Origin: Pseudomonas cavernicola
GTDB lineage: Bacteria; Pseudomonadota; Gammaproteobacteria; Pseudomonadales; Pseudomonadaceae
DNA length: 64,000 nucleotides
Assembly (NCBI RefSeq): GCF_003596405.1
Contig: NZ_QYUR01000002.1
Location: 248,001 to 312,000 of the forward strand
Direction of reading: 5' to 3'
The notes under the pieces are model-generated. The model was not told the origin of the DNA, made no database searches, and saw only the letters and a program-made list of their open reading frames with translations. Numbering within the stretch: the stretch's first letter is position 1; each line of letters begins with the position of its first letter. This document shows, in pieces, positions 23,520-33,077 of the stretch. Both the position numbers and the translations under genes were made by a program.

Positions 23520-26500
23520 CTAATTATATCTGCCACGAGTATAAATTCTCAAGCTCACTACCTGAATGCTCAAAAGAGAAGCAACTTCTATATTAATATC
23601 CCTAGCGGCGCTAACTGAAGAGTTGGTATTCAAAAACATACCGCCCTCAACAACCAAATCCCGCTCAGCAACAATACTGGCAGAAACAGAAGAAGATTCT
23701 TGTACAACCTGAGTTGTAAAATCCTCTTCCCAGACCAAATGGGAACTCTCGGAGCGACCAGCACTACCACAACTAAAGCAACGCACTCCTATAGCTCCTG
23801 AATTCAATATGGAGGTCGTCTCGAACTTATCCTTCCTATTTATGAAAGAGTCAGCCTTAACAAAGATATCCGCGCCACTTTCGATAGTGGCGGAAATATT
23901 CTCGACTGAGTTGGAACGCACCAGTTGATCATCCTTGGCAATGCCCAGCGCCCCCAGGCTATAAACATCCGCATACCTATTAGTGAAGTTATCCACCCGC
24001 AGCGCCATCTCGTCGCCGCTGAAAATCAAGCCGTTTTCGTTAAGCAGCGTCGGCGCGTACAGGCGCAACTTCTCCGCACTACCCAAGGTGCCGTAGTTAT
24101 TCAGGGTGCCGGCGCGCACGGTCAGATCGGCGGCGGAGGTGAGCTTGCCGCGGTTAGTCAAAAGGCCCGAACTGGTGAGGCTGGTCAGCCCGCCGCCGGT
24201 GATGCGAGCGGCCGTGGGCAGGTCGATGCTGGCGGCGCTGAGGCTCAGGTCGCCGAGGCTGGTGAGGCGGCCGTTGCCGCTGTAGCCGCCGGTCAGGTTG
24301 ATGTTGAGGCTGCCATCGCTGGCCAGTAGGCCGTCGTTGACCCAGGTATGGCCGCTGCCGTTGAGGGACTGGGCGGCCAGCAGTTGGCCGCTGGCGGTCT
24401 GGGTGAAGGTGCCGATATTGAGGGTCAGGCGCCCGGCCTGGAGCACGCTGCTGTTGCTCCAGCTGTCCGCGGTCAGCGTCAGGGCGCCGTTGGTGACCAA
24501 GCTGCCGCCGGCCTGGGTGACTTGGCCGGTGGCGATGTCGAAAGTGCCCGAGCCGGTGTGCAGGATCTTGCCGCCCGCGTTTTGCAGGCTGGCTACATCG
24601 AGGGCGAAGGCGGCGTTGGCGGTTTCCAATACGCCGAAGCGGTTATCCAAGGCGCCACTGGTGATCTGCGTCTTGCCACTGCTGCCGAGCGCACGCAGGG
24701 TGCCGCCGGTGTTGTCGAGACTGGATGCCTGCAGGCCGAGAGTTCCATCGCTTTCGAGGATGCCGAAATGGTTGTCGAGTGCGCCGCTGAGGCTGAAGTC
24801 GATCTGCCCGGCGGCCACCTTGCCGCCCTGGCCCAGCGCTTCGCCGCGGTTGTTGAAACTGCTGCCGGTCAGGTTCAGTCGGTTGGCGGCATAGAGGCCG
24901 CCGCGTTGGTTAGTGAAGCCGCTGGTGCGGATGACATTGTCGCCATTCAGCGCCGAGAGGTGACCGGCGCTGTTGTCGATGCCCTGGTCGGCCTGGATAT
25001 CGAGGGACTGAGCCTGGGTGATGCCGCCGTCGGCGTTAGTGAACAGGCCGCCGGTGACCAGCTTCAGCCAGCTGGAAACGCTGCTGAGCACGCCGCCACG
25101 GTTGTCCAAACTGCCCGCCTGCACGGTCTGGCTGCCGGCCCGGCTGAGGATGCGACCGCCCTGGTTGTTCAGCGCGCCGCTCAGGCTCAGGTTCATATCG
25201 CCCTGGCTTTGCAGGGTGCCGGCGCTGTTGTCGAGGCTTTGCGCGGTCAGGTTGAGTTTACCGAGCTCGCTGTAGATCAGGCCGTCCTGGCTGTTGTTCA
25301 GCTGGCCGCTGAGGCTCAGGGTCAAGTCGTTGCGGCTGGCGAGGGTACCGGAAGCCGAATTGTTCAGCTCGCCGGCGATCAACGTCAGCAGATTCTGGCT
25401 GGCTAGCTTGCCGCCACGGTTGTCCACGCTGGCGGCCTTGAGCAGCAGCGGTCCGCCGCTGGCCAGTTGGGCATTGCCGCTGTTGGTCAGGGCGCCAAGC
25501 AGGGTCAGGGTCATGGCGCCATTGCTGGACAGTTTGCCCCCGGTGTTATCCAGCGCACCGGCGCTGTACAGGGTAAGCGACTGCCGGGCACTGAGCTGGC
25601 CGGAGCGGTTGTCCAGGTTCTGTGCCAAAACGTCCAGCTTGCCGGCGCTGTCGATCAGGCCGGCGTTCCGATTGTCCAGCGTGCCGTTGATAGTCGCCGT
25701 GAGATCGCCTTCGGCCGAGAGAACACCCGTGACATTGTTCAGGCTGGCGGCTTTGACCTGCTGGGTGCCTTTGCTGACCAGCGCGCCCTGGTCGTGGTTG
25801 TCCAGCGCGCCGCTCAGGTCGATGGCAAGATTGCCTTCGCGGCTCGACAGGGTGCCCTGGGCTGAGTTGTCCAGGCTGCCGCCCTTCACCTCCAAACCCT
25901 TCCAGCCGGAGAGCAGGCCGCCGTTGGCATTACGCAAAGCGCCGGCCTGCACGCTCAGTTGCTGGCTGCTGATGAGTCTGCCCTGGTCGCCGTTATCGAG
26001 GCTGCTGGCCAGCAGGGAGAAGGATTGCGTGCTGGAGATTTCACCGCTCTGCCGATTATCCAGCGCCCGCAGGTTGTTCACGACCAGCGGGCCACGGGCG
26101 GAAAGCAGGCCGCCACGGTTGTCCAGATCGCCGCCCTTGAGGTCCAGCGTCAGGCCCGCTTCGCCGATCAGGCGGCCTTGCCGTTGGATCAGCCGCGCGA
26201 GCGTCAGGCTCAGATTGCCCTTGGCGGACACTTCGCCGCCCTGGCTGGAGTCCAGGCTGGCTGCCTGCACGCTTAGCGCGCCGTCGCTGATGATTAGCCC
26301 GTTGCTGCGGTTGTCCAGCGTGCCGGCGTTCAGTGTCAGGCCCTGCTTACCGCTCAGGGTGCCGCCTTGGCTGTTGTTCAGATCGCCACTGGCCAGTTGC
26401 AGCGTGCCGGCGCTGGTCACCAAGCCGGCGTCACTGTTGTTCAGCGCACCGGTAGTGAGTTCTAGATCGGCGGCGCTGGAGAGCAGCCCCTTGGCGCTGT

Positions 26501-29500
26501 TGTTCAGCGAAGCGGACTGGACCTTGAGATTGCCACTGGCGACCAGGGCACCGTTGTCGTGGTTATCCAGCTCGCCCTGGAGCGTGGCCTCGATGTCTTC
26601 ACCACTGGCGAGGGTGCCGCCGGCACTGTTGTCCAGGCTGCCCGCCGCAACCTGCAAACGCTTGGCCGCCGAGAGCGCGCCTTGCAGGTTGTTGATTAGG
26701 GCACGGGTGATGCGCAGCTCCAGCGCAGCGCCGCTGATGATGCGGCCGCCGCGGTTGTTCAGCTCGTCGGTGACCAGGCTGAAGCCGCTGGTGCTGGAGA
26801 TTTCGCCGCCTTGGCTGTTGTCGATCGAGGCCGCGTTCTTCAACAGCAGCGCGCCGGGGGTGGCGATCAGGCCCTGATTGCCGTTGTTCAGTTCGCCATG
26901 GTTGAGGTCGAGGGTCAGCGCGGTTTCGCTGACCAGTTCGCCGCGGTCGTGCTGATCGAGACCCTGCAAATCGGCATTCAGCGCGCCCTGGCTGGCGATC
27001 CGCCCCTGGCTACTGTTGTTCGCTTGGGCAGCCTTGAGCTGCAGGCGACCACTACTGGTGATGCTGCCACTCTGCTGGTTATCGAGCGCTCCGGTGCCGA
27101 TGCTGAGATCGCCCTTGGCGCTGATGCGGCCGCCCTGGCTGTTGTCCAGCGTGCTGCTGGCGAGGATCAGTTGGTCATCGGTGACCAGCTTGCCGCCGCG
27201 GTTGTTCAGGGTGCCGGTGACGATATCTAGCTTGCCGGCGCTGGAAAGAACGCCGCCGGCATTATCCAGCGTAGCGGAGCGGACCTTCAGCCCGCCTTCG
27301 CTGATCAGCGCGCCCTGGCCATGGTTGTCCAGCGCACCGCTGAGCTCGAGATCGAGCCCTTGCTGGCTGGTCAGGGTGCCACCCTGGCTGTTGTCCAGGG
27401 TGGTGGCTTTCAGCAGCAGGCCATCGCGCCCGGACAGCAGGCCCCGGGTGTGATTGAGCAAGCGTTGCACGGTCAACGTCAGGCCGGCATCGCCGATGAT
27501 GCGGCCGGCGCCGCTGTTGTTCAGCTCATTGGCACTCACCAGCACGGCGGCGCGGCTGGAGACTTCCCCGCCGACGCTGTTATTCAGATTCGTCGCGTTG
27601 AGGTCGATGCCTTGAGTGGCGGCGATCAGCCCGCCATGGCTGTTGTCCAGGGTGGTGGCTTGCAGCTTCAGCTTGCCCTGGCTGATCAGCTCGCCACCCT
27701 GCTGAGTGAGCTCACCCACCTCGGCGTTCAGGTCGCCCTTGCTGGCCACCTGGCCCTGGGCGCCATTGCCCAGCCGCCCGGCCTTGAGCTCGAGCTTGCC
27801 GTCGGCGACGATGCTGCCGCCGCTACCGTTGTCGATCTGGGTCAGATTGAGAGCGAGGTCATGCTTGCTGCTCAACAGACCCTGCTGGCTGTTGTCCAGC
27901 CGGTTGCCGGAGACGCTCAGCGCGCCATCGGCGATAACGGTGCCGCCCCGGTTATTCAGTTGGTTGCCGTCGAGGTCGAGCCGCCCCTTGCTGGACACAA
28001 TGCCGCCCTGGCTGTTATCGAGGCTGTCGACCAGCACCTTCAGCGGCCCCTGGCCGATCAGCGCGCCGCCGCCCTGGTTGTTCAGTGCGCCACGCACCTT
28101 GAGGTCGATACCCGCCTGGCTGACGAGCGTGCCCTCCAGGCTGTTATCTAGCGATCCTGCGCTCAGGGTTATGCCTTGGCGCCCGGAGAGGATACCCTTG
28201 GCCCGGTTGAGCAACAGCTCAACGGTCAGGGCCAGGGCATTGCCGGCGATCACTTTGCCGGCACCGCTGTTATCCAGGCTTGCGGCCTGAATGCTCAGGT
28301 TCGCGGCACTGGAGATTTCGCCGCCCTGGTTGGTCAGCGTAGCGGCCGTGATGGCCAGCCCCTGCTGGCCGGCGATCAGGCCGGCGGTGCTGTTGTCGAT
28401 GGTGTTGGCGCGCAGGTCAAGACGACCGTTGCTGAGCAGCTCGCCGCCGTTGCGCTGGTTCAGCGTCGCGACCTCGACACTGAGATCGCCTTGGCTGGAT
28501 AGCTGTCCGCCCTCGCTGGAATCCAGGCTGTCGGCAGCAACAGTGGCTCGCCCATCAACGATGAGGGTGCCGCCACGGTTATCCAGCGCTCCGCCCTGCA
28601 ACAGCAGATTGCCACGGGTGCTGAGCAGCCCGGCGCCGGAGTTGTTCAACTGCTCGAGTGTCAGCTGAAGGTCGCCACCGCTGAGCAAACGACCAGCGTC
28701 GTGGTTATCCAGCGTCCCGGTCGTCAAGGTCAGCAGTTGCGCGCCGCTCAAGGAGCCGCCAGCGCTGTTGTCGATCTGCTTGCCACTCAAGGTCAGGCTG
28801 GTGTTGCTGGCCAGCAGCCCCCTGAGGCTGTTGTTCAGGCGTTCGAGAGTGGTGTTCAGTCCCACCTCGCCGATGACTCGGCCGCCGTCACTATTGTTTA
28901 GCGAGCCAGCCGTGATGCTCAGGCCACGCTTGCTGGAAATTTCGCCGCCTTTGGCGTTGTCGATGCTGGCGGATTCGAGCCGCAAATCGCCCTTGGCGGC
29001 GATCAGACCTTGTTGATGGCTGTCGAGGCTACCGGCCTTGAGATCGAGCGAGCCCTCACTGAGCAGTTGGCCGCCTTCGGACAGGTTCAGGCGTTGATCC
29101 ACCTGAACGTCCAGCGCCCCTTGGCTGGCAACCTGCCCCTTCGCACTGGAATCGAACTGCTCGGCTTGCAGCTGGAGTTTCCCGCCACTGAGCAGTTTGC
29201 CTTGCTGGCGGTTATCGATGACGTTCGCTGTCAGCAGCAGGTCGCCACCCGCCCTGACCCTACCCTCGTTGGCGTTGACCAGCTGGTCAGCCGAAAGCGT
29301 GAGCAGAGCGCCGCTCAGTACGCGACCACCCAGGCTGTTGTCCAACAGGCGAGTTTCAAGCGTCAGGGCTTTACCGGCACTGAGCACGCCCAGGGAATGG
29401 TTGAGTAGGTGGTCGGCTACCAACTTCAGACCGGCCTCGGCGATCAGGCGTCCTTGGGTGCTGTTGTTCAGCTGGACGGCCTTGAGCTCCAGGTTCTGGC

Positions 29501-32500
29501 TGCTGGAGATTTCACCGGACTGGCGATTGTCGATGCTAGTCGCCTCGACCGAGGCCTCGCCTTTGGCGGAGATCAGCCCCTGGTCGGCGTTGTCGATCGA
29601 CTGCGCGCGCAGGAGCAGTCCCCCGCCGCTGAGCAGTTGTCCAGCGCCATGCAAACTGAGTTGGCCCGTTAGCCGAACGTCCGCCACGCCATTGGCCACC
29701 ACGCGGCCAGCGGCGCCCGAGTCCAGGCTGTCGGCCCGCAGGCTGAACTGCCCGCCGCTGAGGATGGCGCCGCCGTTCCGGTTGCTGGCGGTGCCGCTAG
29801 TCAGCTGCAAGTCACCCTGGCTGCTGAGCTTGCCGGCGTCGTTGTTCAACGTCGTGCTGTGCAGCTGAGTGGCGGCGCCACTGGCCAGGGTGCCCTGGGC
29901 GTTATTCAGCTCCCCGCTGCTGAGCGTCAGCTTGCCGGCGCTCAGTAAGACACCGCCGCGGTTATCCAGCGCGTTGCTGACCAGCAGCAAATCCTTACCG
30001 GTGCGCAGGCTACCGGCGGCGTTGTCGAAAGCCCCTTGGATAGTCGCGCTCAGGTTGCCGTTGGTTTGAATCCGCCCTTTGTCCCGGTTAACCAGGCTGC
30101 CGGCCTTGAGCGTGAAATCCTTCTCGGCCGCCAGCACGCCTTGCTGGCTGTTATCGAGCAGGCCGCTGGTCTCGAGGTCGAGTTGCCCCTCGGCCGCCAC
30201 CAACCCACCCTGGTTGCTCAGGCTGGCGCTCTTGAGCGCCAACGACTGGGCGCTGGAAATCTCGCCCTCGCTCCGGTTATCGACGCTACCGGCATCGATT
30301 CGCAGCGCGCCCTGGCTGCTGACCAAACCCTGTTGGCTGTTGTCCAGCACACCTGCTTGCAGCGTGAGCGCGGTCTTGCCGAGCAGTTGGCCGCCCTGGC
30401 GCTGGCTCAGCCGCCCCAGTTGCGCGTTCAGTTCGCCCTGGCTGCTGACTTGACCGCCCACGGCGTTATTCAGTGCCGCGGCCTTCAGCTCCAACTTGCC
30501 GCCGGCGGTGATGCTGCCTTGAGCGTGGTTGTCCAGCTCGCCAGTGACTGCCAGCGTCATATCGCCGGTACTGCTGAGCCGACCCGCCGTGCTGTTGTCC
30601 AGGCTGCCCGCGACCAGGTTCAGGCGCTTGACCGCCGAGAGCACGCCGTTGAGGTTGTTCAGCAGAGTGCGGGTGATGCGCAGTTCCAACGCCTCGCCAC
30701 TGGCGATCTTGCCGGCGCTGTTGTTCAGCTCGGTGCTTTCCAAGCTGAAGGTCCGGTCGCTAGAGATTTCGCCGCCCTGACTGTTATCGATGGTTGCGAC
30801 ATTTTTCAGCAGCAGGCTGCCGGGGGTGGCGAGCAAGCCCTGGCGACTGTTGTTCAAACGCCCGCCGGCGAGGTCGAGGGTCAGCGCGGTTTCACTGAGC
30901 AACTGTCCGCCGCCCTGCTGATCCAAGCCCGCCAGATTGGCAGTTAGCGCAGCCTTGCTGGCGATACGGCCCTTTTCGTTGTTATCGACCTGCCCACCCT
31001 TGAGCGTCAAACCGCCTTGACTGACGATGACGCCCTGCCCGCGGTTATTCAGATCGCCCGTCAGCTCCAGGTTGAGGGTGCCGCCGCTGAGCACTTGGCC
31101 CCCAGTGCTGTTGTTCAGGCTGGTGGCCATCAGGGTCAGCGCCTGCTCACTGGCGATGCTGCCCTGGGCGCGGTTATCGATGGCGTCGGCCTGCAAAGTC
31201 AGCACACCGGCACTACCAATCACGCCGCTCTGGGAGTTGTCGAGCTGTCGCACTTCAAGCCCGAGAGCGCCGCCAGCGGATACTTCCCCGCCGTGGTCAT
31301 TGCTCAGGCGTTGCGCTTTGATCTGGGCCCCAGTCTTCGCCGAGACAACGCCGCCGGCGCCGCTGTCGATGCTCTGCGCGCTAAGGCTCAAATTGTCGCC
31401 GGCGATCAAGCGACCGCCCTCGCGCAGATTCAGTCGATCTTGCAGCTCGACCTGCAACGCGCCCTTGGCGCTCACCTCGCCGCCGTTACCTGCGTCCAGG
31501 TCAGTGGCCCGCAGGTGCATACGGCCAGCGGAACTGATCCGCCCTTGTTCGCGGCTATCGATGCTGCCGCCGGACAGGTGCATGTCGCTCTGGCTGCTGA
31601 GAGTGCCGCCCTGATTGTTCAACTGTGCCGCCTGCACGTTCAGCTTGGCATTGCTCGTGAGCAGGCCCTGCTGGTTCTGCAGCGCAGCGGCCACCTTCAG
31701 ATCGGCATCGCCCTGACTCTGGATCAGGCCGCCCTGACGGTTGTCCAGCGTCCCCGCTTCGAGGGCCAAGGGGTTATCGGCAAGGATCCGCCCCTGCCGG
31801 TTGTCCAACTGCCCGGCGCCGATCTGCGTCTGGCCCTTGCCGTTCAGGGTGCCGCCCTGGTTGTCCAAAAGCTCAGCGGTCTGCACGCTGAGCTGGCGGT
31901 TGGCGACCAGGCTGCCGCTATTGCGCAGGCTCTGGCCGGTCAGCGTCATGTCGCCAGTTGTATTGCGGCTGCCATCGGTATTCACGCCCGCTTCGATGAC
32001 GCCCTGGTTGGTGAGCTGCCCTGCCTTCAGAACAATAGCGTCACGCGCAGCCAGGCTCTGCCGGTTGGTCAGCGCGCCTGTGGCCTGCGCATCGACACTG
32101 CCGCCGGCATAGAGCTTGCCGTTGAGCTCGGCACTGCCGGCCTTGAGCTGGATATTGCCGCTGGCGGCGGTCTGCGCCAGGCTCAGGTGGCCGTTGGCAT
32201 CGATCCGGATATCGCCGGCACTGGCGGCCATGTCCCCGGCCAGCTTCACCCCAACCCCCTGTTCGGTGCCGACCAGGCGAATGGCGCCGGCGTACATGCC
32301 GCCGAGCGCCGAGCTGTCGATGGCCAGTTGCGGTTTGGCGCTGCCATCGTCGGCCTTGGCGGTGCTACTCAGGTCGTCGGCCTTGACCGCGTTGCGCCCA
32401 GTGATGACGTTGAGCTGGTTGGCGTACAGCGCGGCGTTGAGCTTGGCGCTGTGGGTGATCAGATCGAACTGGCTGATGTTGGCAGCATTCAGGCCGGCGC

Positions 32501-33056
32501 CTTCAATGGCGATCTCGCCGCCGTCCACGTCGAAGCGATCCAGCCGGCCGTTCTCGATCATCGGCTTGCCGGTGGTCAGGGTGGCGCGCGGGGTGTTGAT
32601 GAAGCCACAGCCGTTGCAGGTGATGCCGTGCGGGTTGGCCACGATCACCCGCGCCGCCTGCCCGGCCACCTCGGTGTAGCCCTTGAGCTGGCTGGCAGTG
32701 CCGCCGCTGACTTCGTTGAGGATGAGGCCGGCCGCCTGACCCTGGAGGTTGGGGTTGCCGAGGACGAGGCCACCGAGCTGGGTGCCCTGGGTCCGGTCGG
32801 TGGCGTTGTTGAGGATCAGCCCCTGCGGGTCTACGTTGTAGGCGCTGAACCGGTTATGCGACAGGCCGCTGCCATTGGGCGTGGCGATATTGACGATGGG
32901 CACGCCATTGCCGGCCTGGCCCAGGCTGGTATTGCCCCCAGCGGCCGCATCCACGGCCAACTCGGCGGCGGTGGACATGATCGGATTGAGGAACATCACG
33001 CCGATCAAGACCGTGGCGATGTTCTGGAACCAGGGGCTGCGGACGTCCATGTGCAT
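23520..33056 (-). CDS. cdiA: Proximal part of a giant FhaB/CdiA filamentous haemagglutinin (TpsA)
   Basis: A 3178-codon frame. Residues 1-35 form the signal region (WFQNIATVLIGVMFLNPIMS), and about 36-290 the TPS secretion domain with VNIATPNGSGLSHNRFSAYN, ARVIVANPHGITCNGCGF and DLITHSAKLNA. Then come some 120 copies of a roughly 20-residue beta-helix repeat (DNRGG/LSS/LNNS motifs). The last 150 residues are less GC-rich (ENISATIESGADIFVKADSF, CFSCG) and end soon after SAARDINIEV in YTRGRYN. The gene lies 21 bases after cdiB in one operon. Secretion through the CdiB pore is expected, but the product would lack the distal stalk and toxin because of the stop. Confidence 0.9.
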   Translation of the reverse strand: MHMDVRSPWFQNIATVLIGVMFLNPIMSTAAELAVDAAAGGNTSLGQAGNGVPIVNIATPNGSGLSHNRFSAYNVDPQGLILNNATDRTQGTQLGGLVLGNPNLQGQAAGLILNEVSGGTASQLKGYTEVAGQAARVIVANPHGITCNGCGFINTPRATLTTGKPMIENGRLDRFDVDGGEIAIEGAGLNAANISQFDLITHSAKLNAALYANQLNVITGRNAVKADDLSSTAKADDGSAKPQLAIDSSALGGMYAGAIRLVGTEQGVGVKLAGDMAASAGDIRIDANGHLSLAQTAASGNIQLKAGSAELNGKLYAGGSVDAQATGALTNRQSLAARDAIVLKAGQLTNQGVIEAGVNTDGSRNTTGDMTLTGQSLRNSGSLVANRQLSVQTAELLDNQGGTLNGKGQTQIGAGQLDNRQGRILADNPLALEAGTLDNRQGGLIQSQGDADLKVAAALQNQQGLLTSNAKLNVQAAQLNNQGGTLSSQSDMHLSGGSIDSREQGRISSAGRMHLRATDLDAGNGGEVSAKGALQVELQDRLNLREGGRLIAGDNLSLSAQSIDSGAGGVVSAKTGAQIKAQRLSNDHGGEVSAGGALGLEVRQLDNSQSGVIGSAGVLTLQADAIDNRAQGSIASEQALTLMATSLNNSTGGQVLSGGTLNLELTGDLNNRGQGVIVSQGGLTLKGGQVDNNEKGRIASKAALTANLAGLDQQGGGQLLSETALTLDLAGGRLNNSRQGLLATPGSLLLKNVATIDNSQGGEISSDRTFSLESTELNNSAGKIASGEALELRITRTLLNNLNGVLSAVKRLNLVAGSLDNSTAGRLSSTGDMTLAVTGELDNHAQGSITAGGKLELKAAALNNAVGGQVSSQGELNAQLGRLSQRQGGQLLGKTALTLQAGVLDNSQQGLVSSQGALRIDAGSVDNRSEGEISSAQSLALKSASLSNQGGLVAAEGQLDLETSGLLDNSQQGVLAAEKDFTLKAGSLVNRDKGRIQTNGNLSATIQGAFDNAAGSLRTGKDLLLVSNALDNRGGVLLSAGKLTLSSGELNNAQGTLASGAATQLHSTTLNNDAGKLSSQGDLQLTSGTASNRNGGAILSGGQFSLRADSLDSGAAGRVVANGVADVRLTGQLSLHGAGQLLSGGGLLLRAQSIDNADQGLISAKGEASVEATSIDNRQSGEISSSQNLELKAVQLNNSTQGRLIAEAGLKLVADHLLNHSLGVLSAGKALTLETRLLDNSLGGRVLSGALLTLSADQLVNANEGRVRAGGDLLLTANVIDNRQQGKLLSGGKLQLQAEQFDSSAKGQVASQGALDVQVDQRLNLSEGGQLLSEGSLDLKAGSLDSHQQGLIAAKGDLRLESASIDNAKGGEISSKRGLSITAGSLNNSDGGRVIGEVGLNTTLERLNNSLRGLLASNTSLTLSGKQIDNSAGGSLSGAQLLTLTTGTLDNHDAGRLLSGGDLQLTLEQLNNSGAGLLSTRGNLLLQGGALDNRGGTLIVDGRATVAADSLDSSEGGQLSSQGDLSVEVATLNQRNGGELLSNGRLDLRANTIDNSTAGLIAGQQGLAITAATLTNQGGEISSAANLSIQAASLDNSGAGKVIAGNALALTVELLLNRAKGILSGRQGITLSAGSLDNSLEGTLVSQAGIDLKVRGALNNQGGGALIGQGPLKVLVDSLDNSQGGIVSSKGRLDLDGNQLNNRGGTVIADGALSVSGNRLDNSQQGLLSSKHDLALNLTQIDNGSGGSIVADGKLELKAGRLGNGAQGQVASKGDLNAEVGELTQQGGELISQGKLKLQATTLDNSHGGLIAATQGIDLNATNLNNSVGGEVSSRAAVLVSANELNNSGAGRIIGDAGLTLTVQRLLNHTRGLLSGRDGLLLKATTLDNSQGGTLTSQQGLDLELSGALDNHGQGALISEGGLKVRSATLDNAGGVLSSAGKLDIVTGTLNNRGGKLVTDDQLILASSTLDNSQGGRISAKGDLSIGTGALDNQQSGSITSSGRLQLKAAQANNSSQGRIASQGALNADLQGLDQHDRGELVSETALTLDLNHGELNNGNQGLIATPGALLLKNAASIDNSQGGEISSTSGFSLVTDELNNRGGRIISGAALELRITRALINNLQGALSAAKRLQVAAGSLDNSAGGTLASGEDIEATLQGELDNHDNGALVASGNLKVQSASLNNSAKGLLSSAADLELTTGALNNSDAGLVTSAGTLQLASGDLNNSQGGTLSGKQGLTLNAGTLDNRSNGLIISDGALSVQAASLDSSQGGEVSAKGNLSLTLARLIQRQGRLIGEAGLTLDLKGGDLDNRGGLLSARGPLVVNNLRALDNRQSGEISSTQSFSLLASSLDNGDQGRLISSQQLSVQAGALRNANGGLLSGWKGLEVKGGSLDNSAQGTLSSREGNLAIDLSGALDNHDQGALVSKGTQQVKAASLNNVTGVLSAEGDLTATINGTLDNRNAGLIDSAGKLDVLAQNLDNRSGQLSARQSLTLYSAGALDNTGGKLSSNGAMTLTLLGALTNSGNAQLASGGPLLLKAASVDNRGGKLASQNLLTLIAGELNNSASGTLASRNDLTLSLSGQLNNSQDGLIYSELGKLNLTAQSLDNSAGTLQSQGDMNLSLSGALNNQGGRILSRAGSQTVQAGSLDNRGGVLSSVSSWLKLVTGGLFTNADGGITQAQSLDIQADQGIDNSAGHLSALNGDNVIRTSGFTNQRGGLYAANRLNLTGSSFNNRGEALGQGGKVAAGQIDFSLSGALDNHFGILESDGTLGLQASSLDNTGGTLRALGSSGKTQITSGALDNRFGVLETANAAFALDVASLQNAGGKILHTGSGTFDIATGQVTQAGGSLVTNGALTLTADSWSNSSVLQAGRLTLNIGTFTQTASGQLLAAQSLNGSGHTWVNDGLLASDGSLNINLTGGYSGNGRLTSLGDLSLSAASIDLPTAARITGGGLTSLTSSGLLTNRGKLTSAADLTVRAGTLNNYGTLGSAEKLRLYAPTLLNENGLIFSGDEMALRVDNFTNRYADVYSLGALGIAKDDQLVRSNSVENISATIESGADIFVKADSFINRKDKFETTSILNSGAIGVRCFSCGSAGRSESSHLVWEEDFTTQVVQESSSVSASIVAERDLVVEGGMFLNTNSSVSAARDINIEVASLLSIQVVSLRIYTRGRYN

Positions 33057-33077
33057 TACTCCTACCTTGAAGCTAAA

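Noticed and set aside
23520..33056. CRISPR-like regular repeats
   Set aside because: The periodicity of about 60 bp is translated as the 20-residue FHA repeat; there are no conserved direct repeats with unique spacers.
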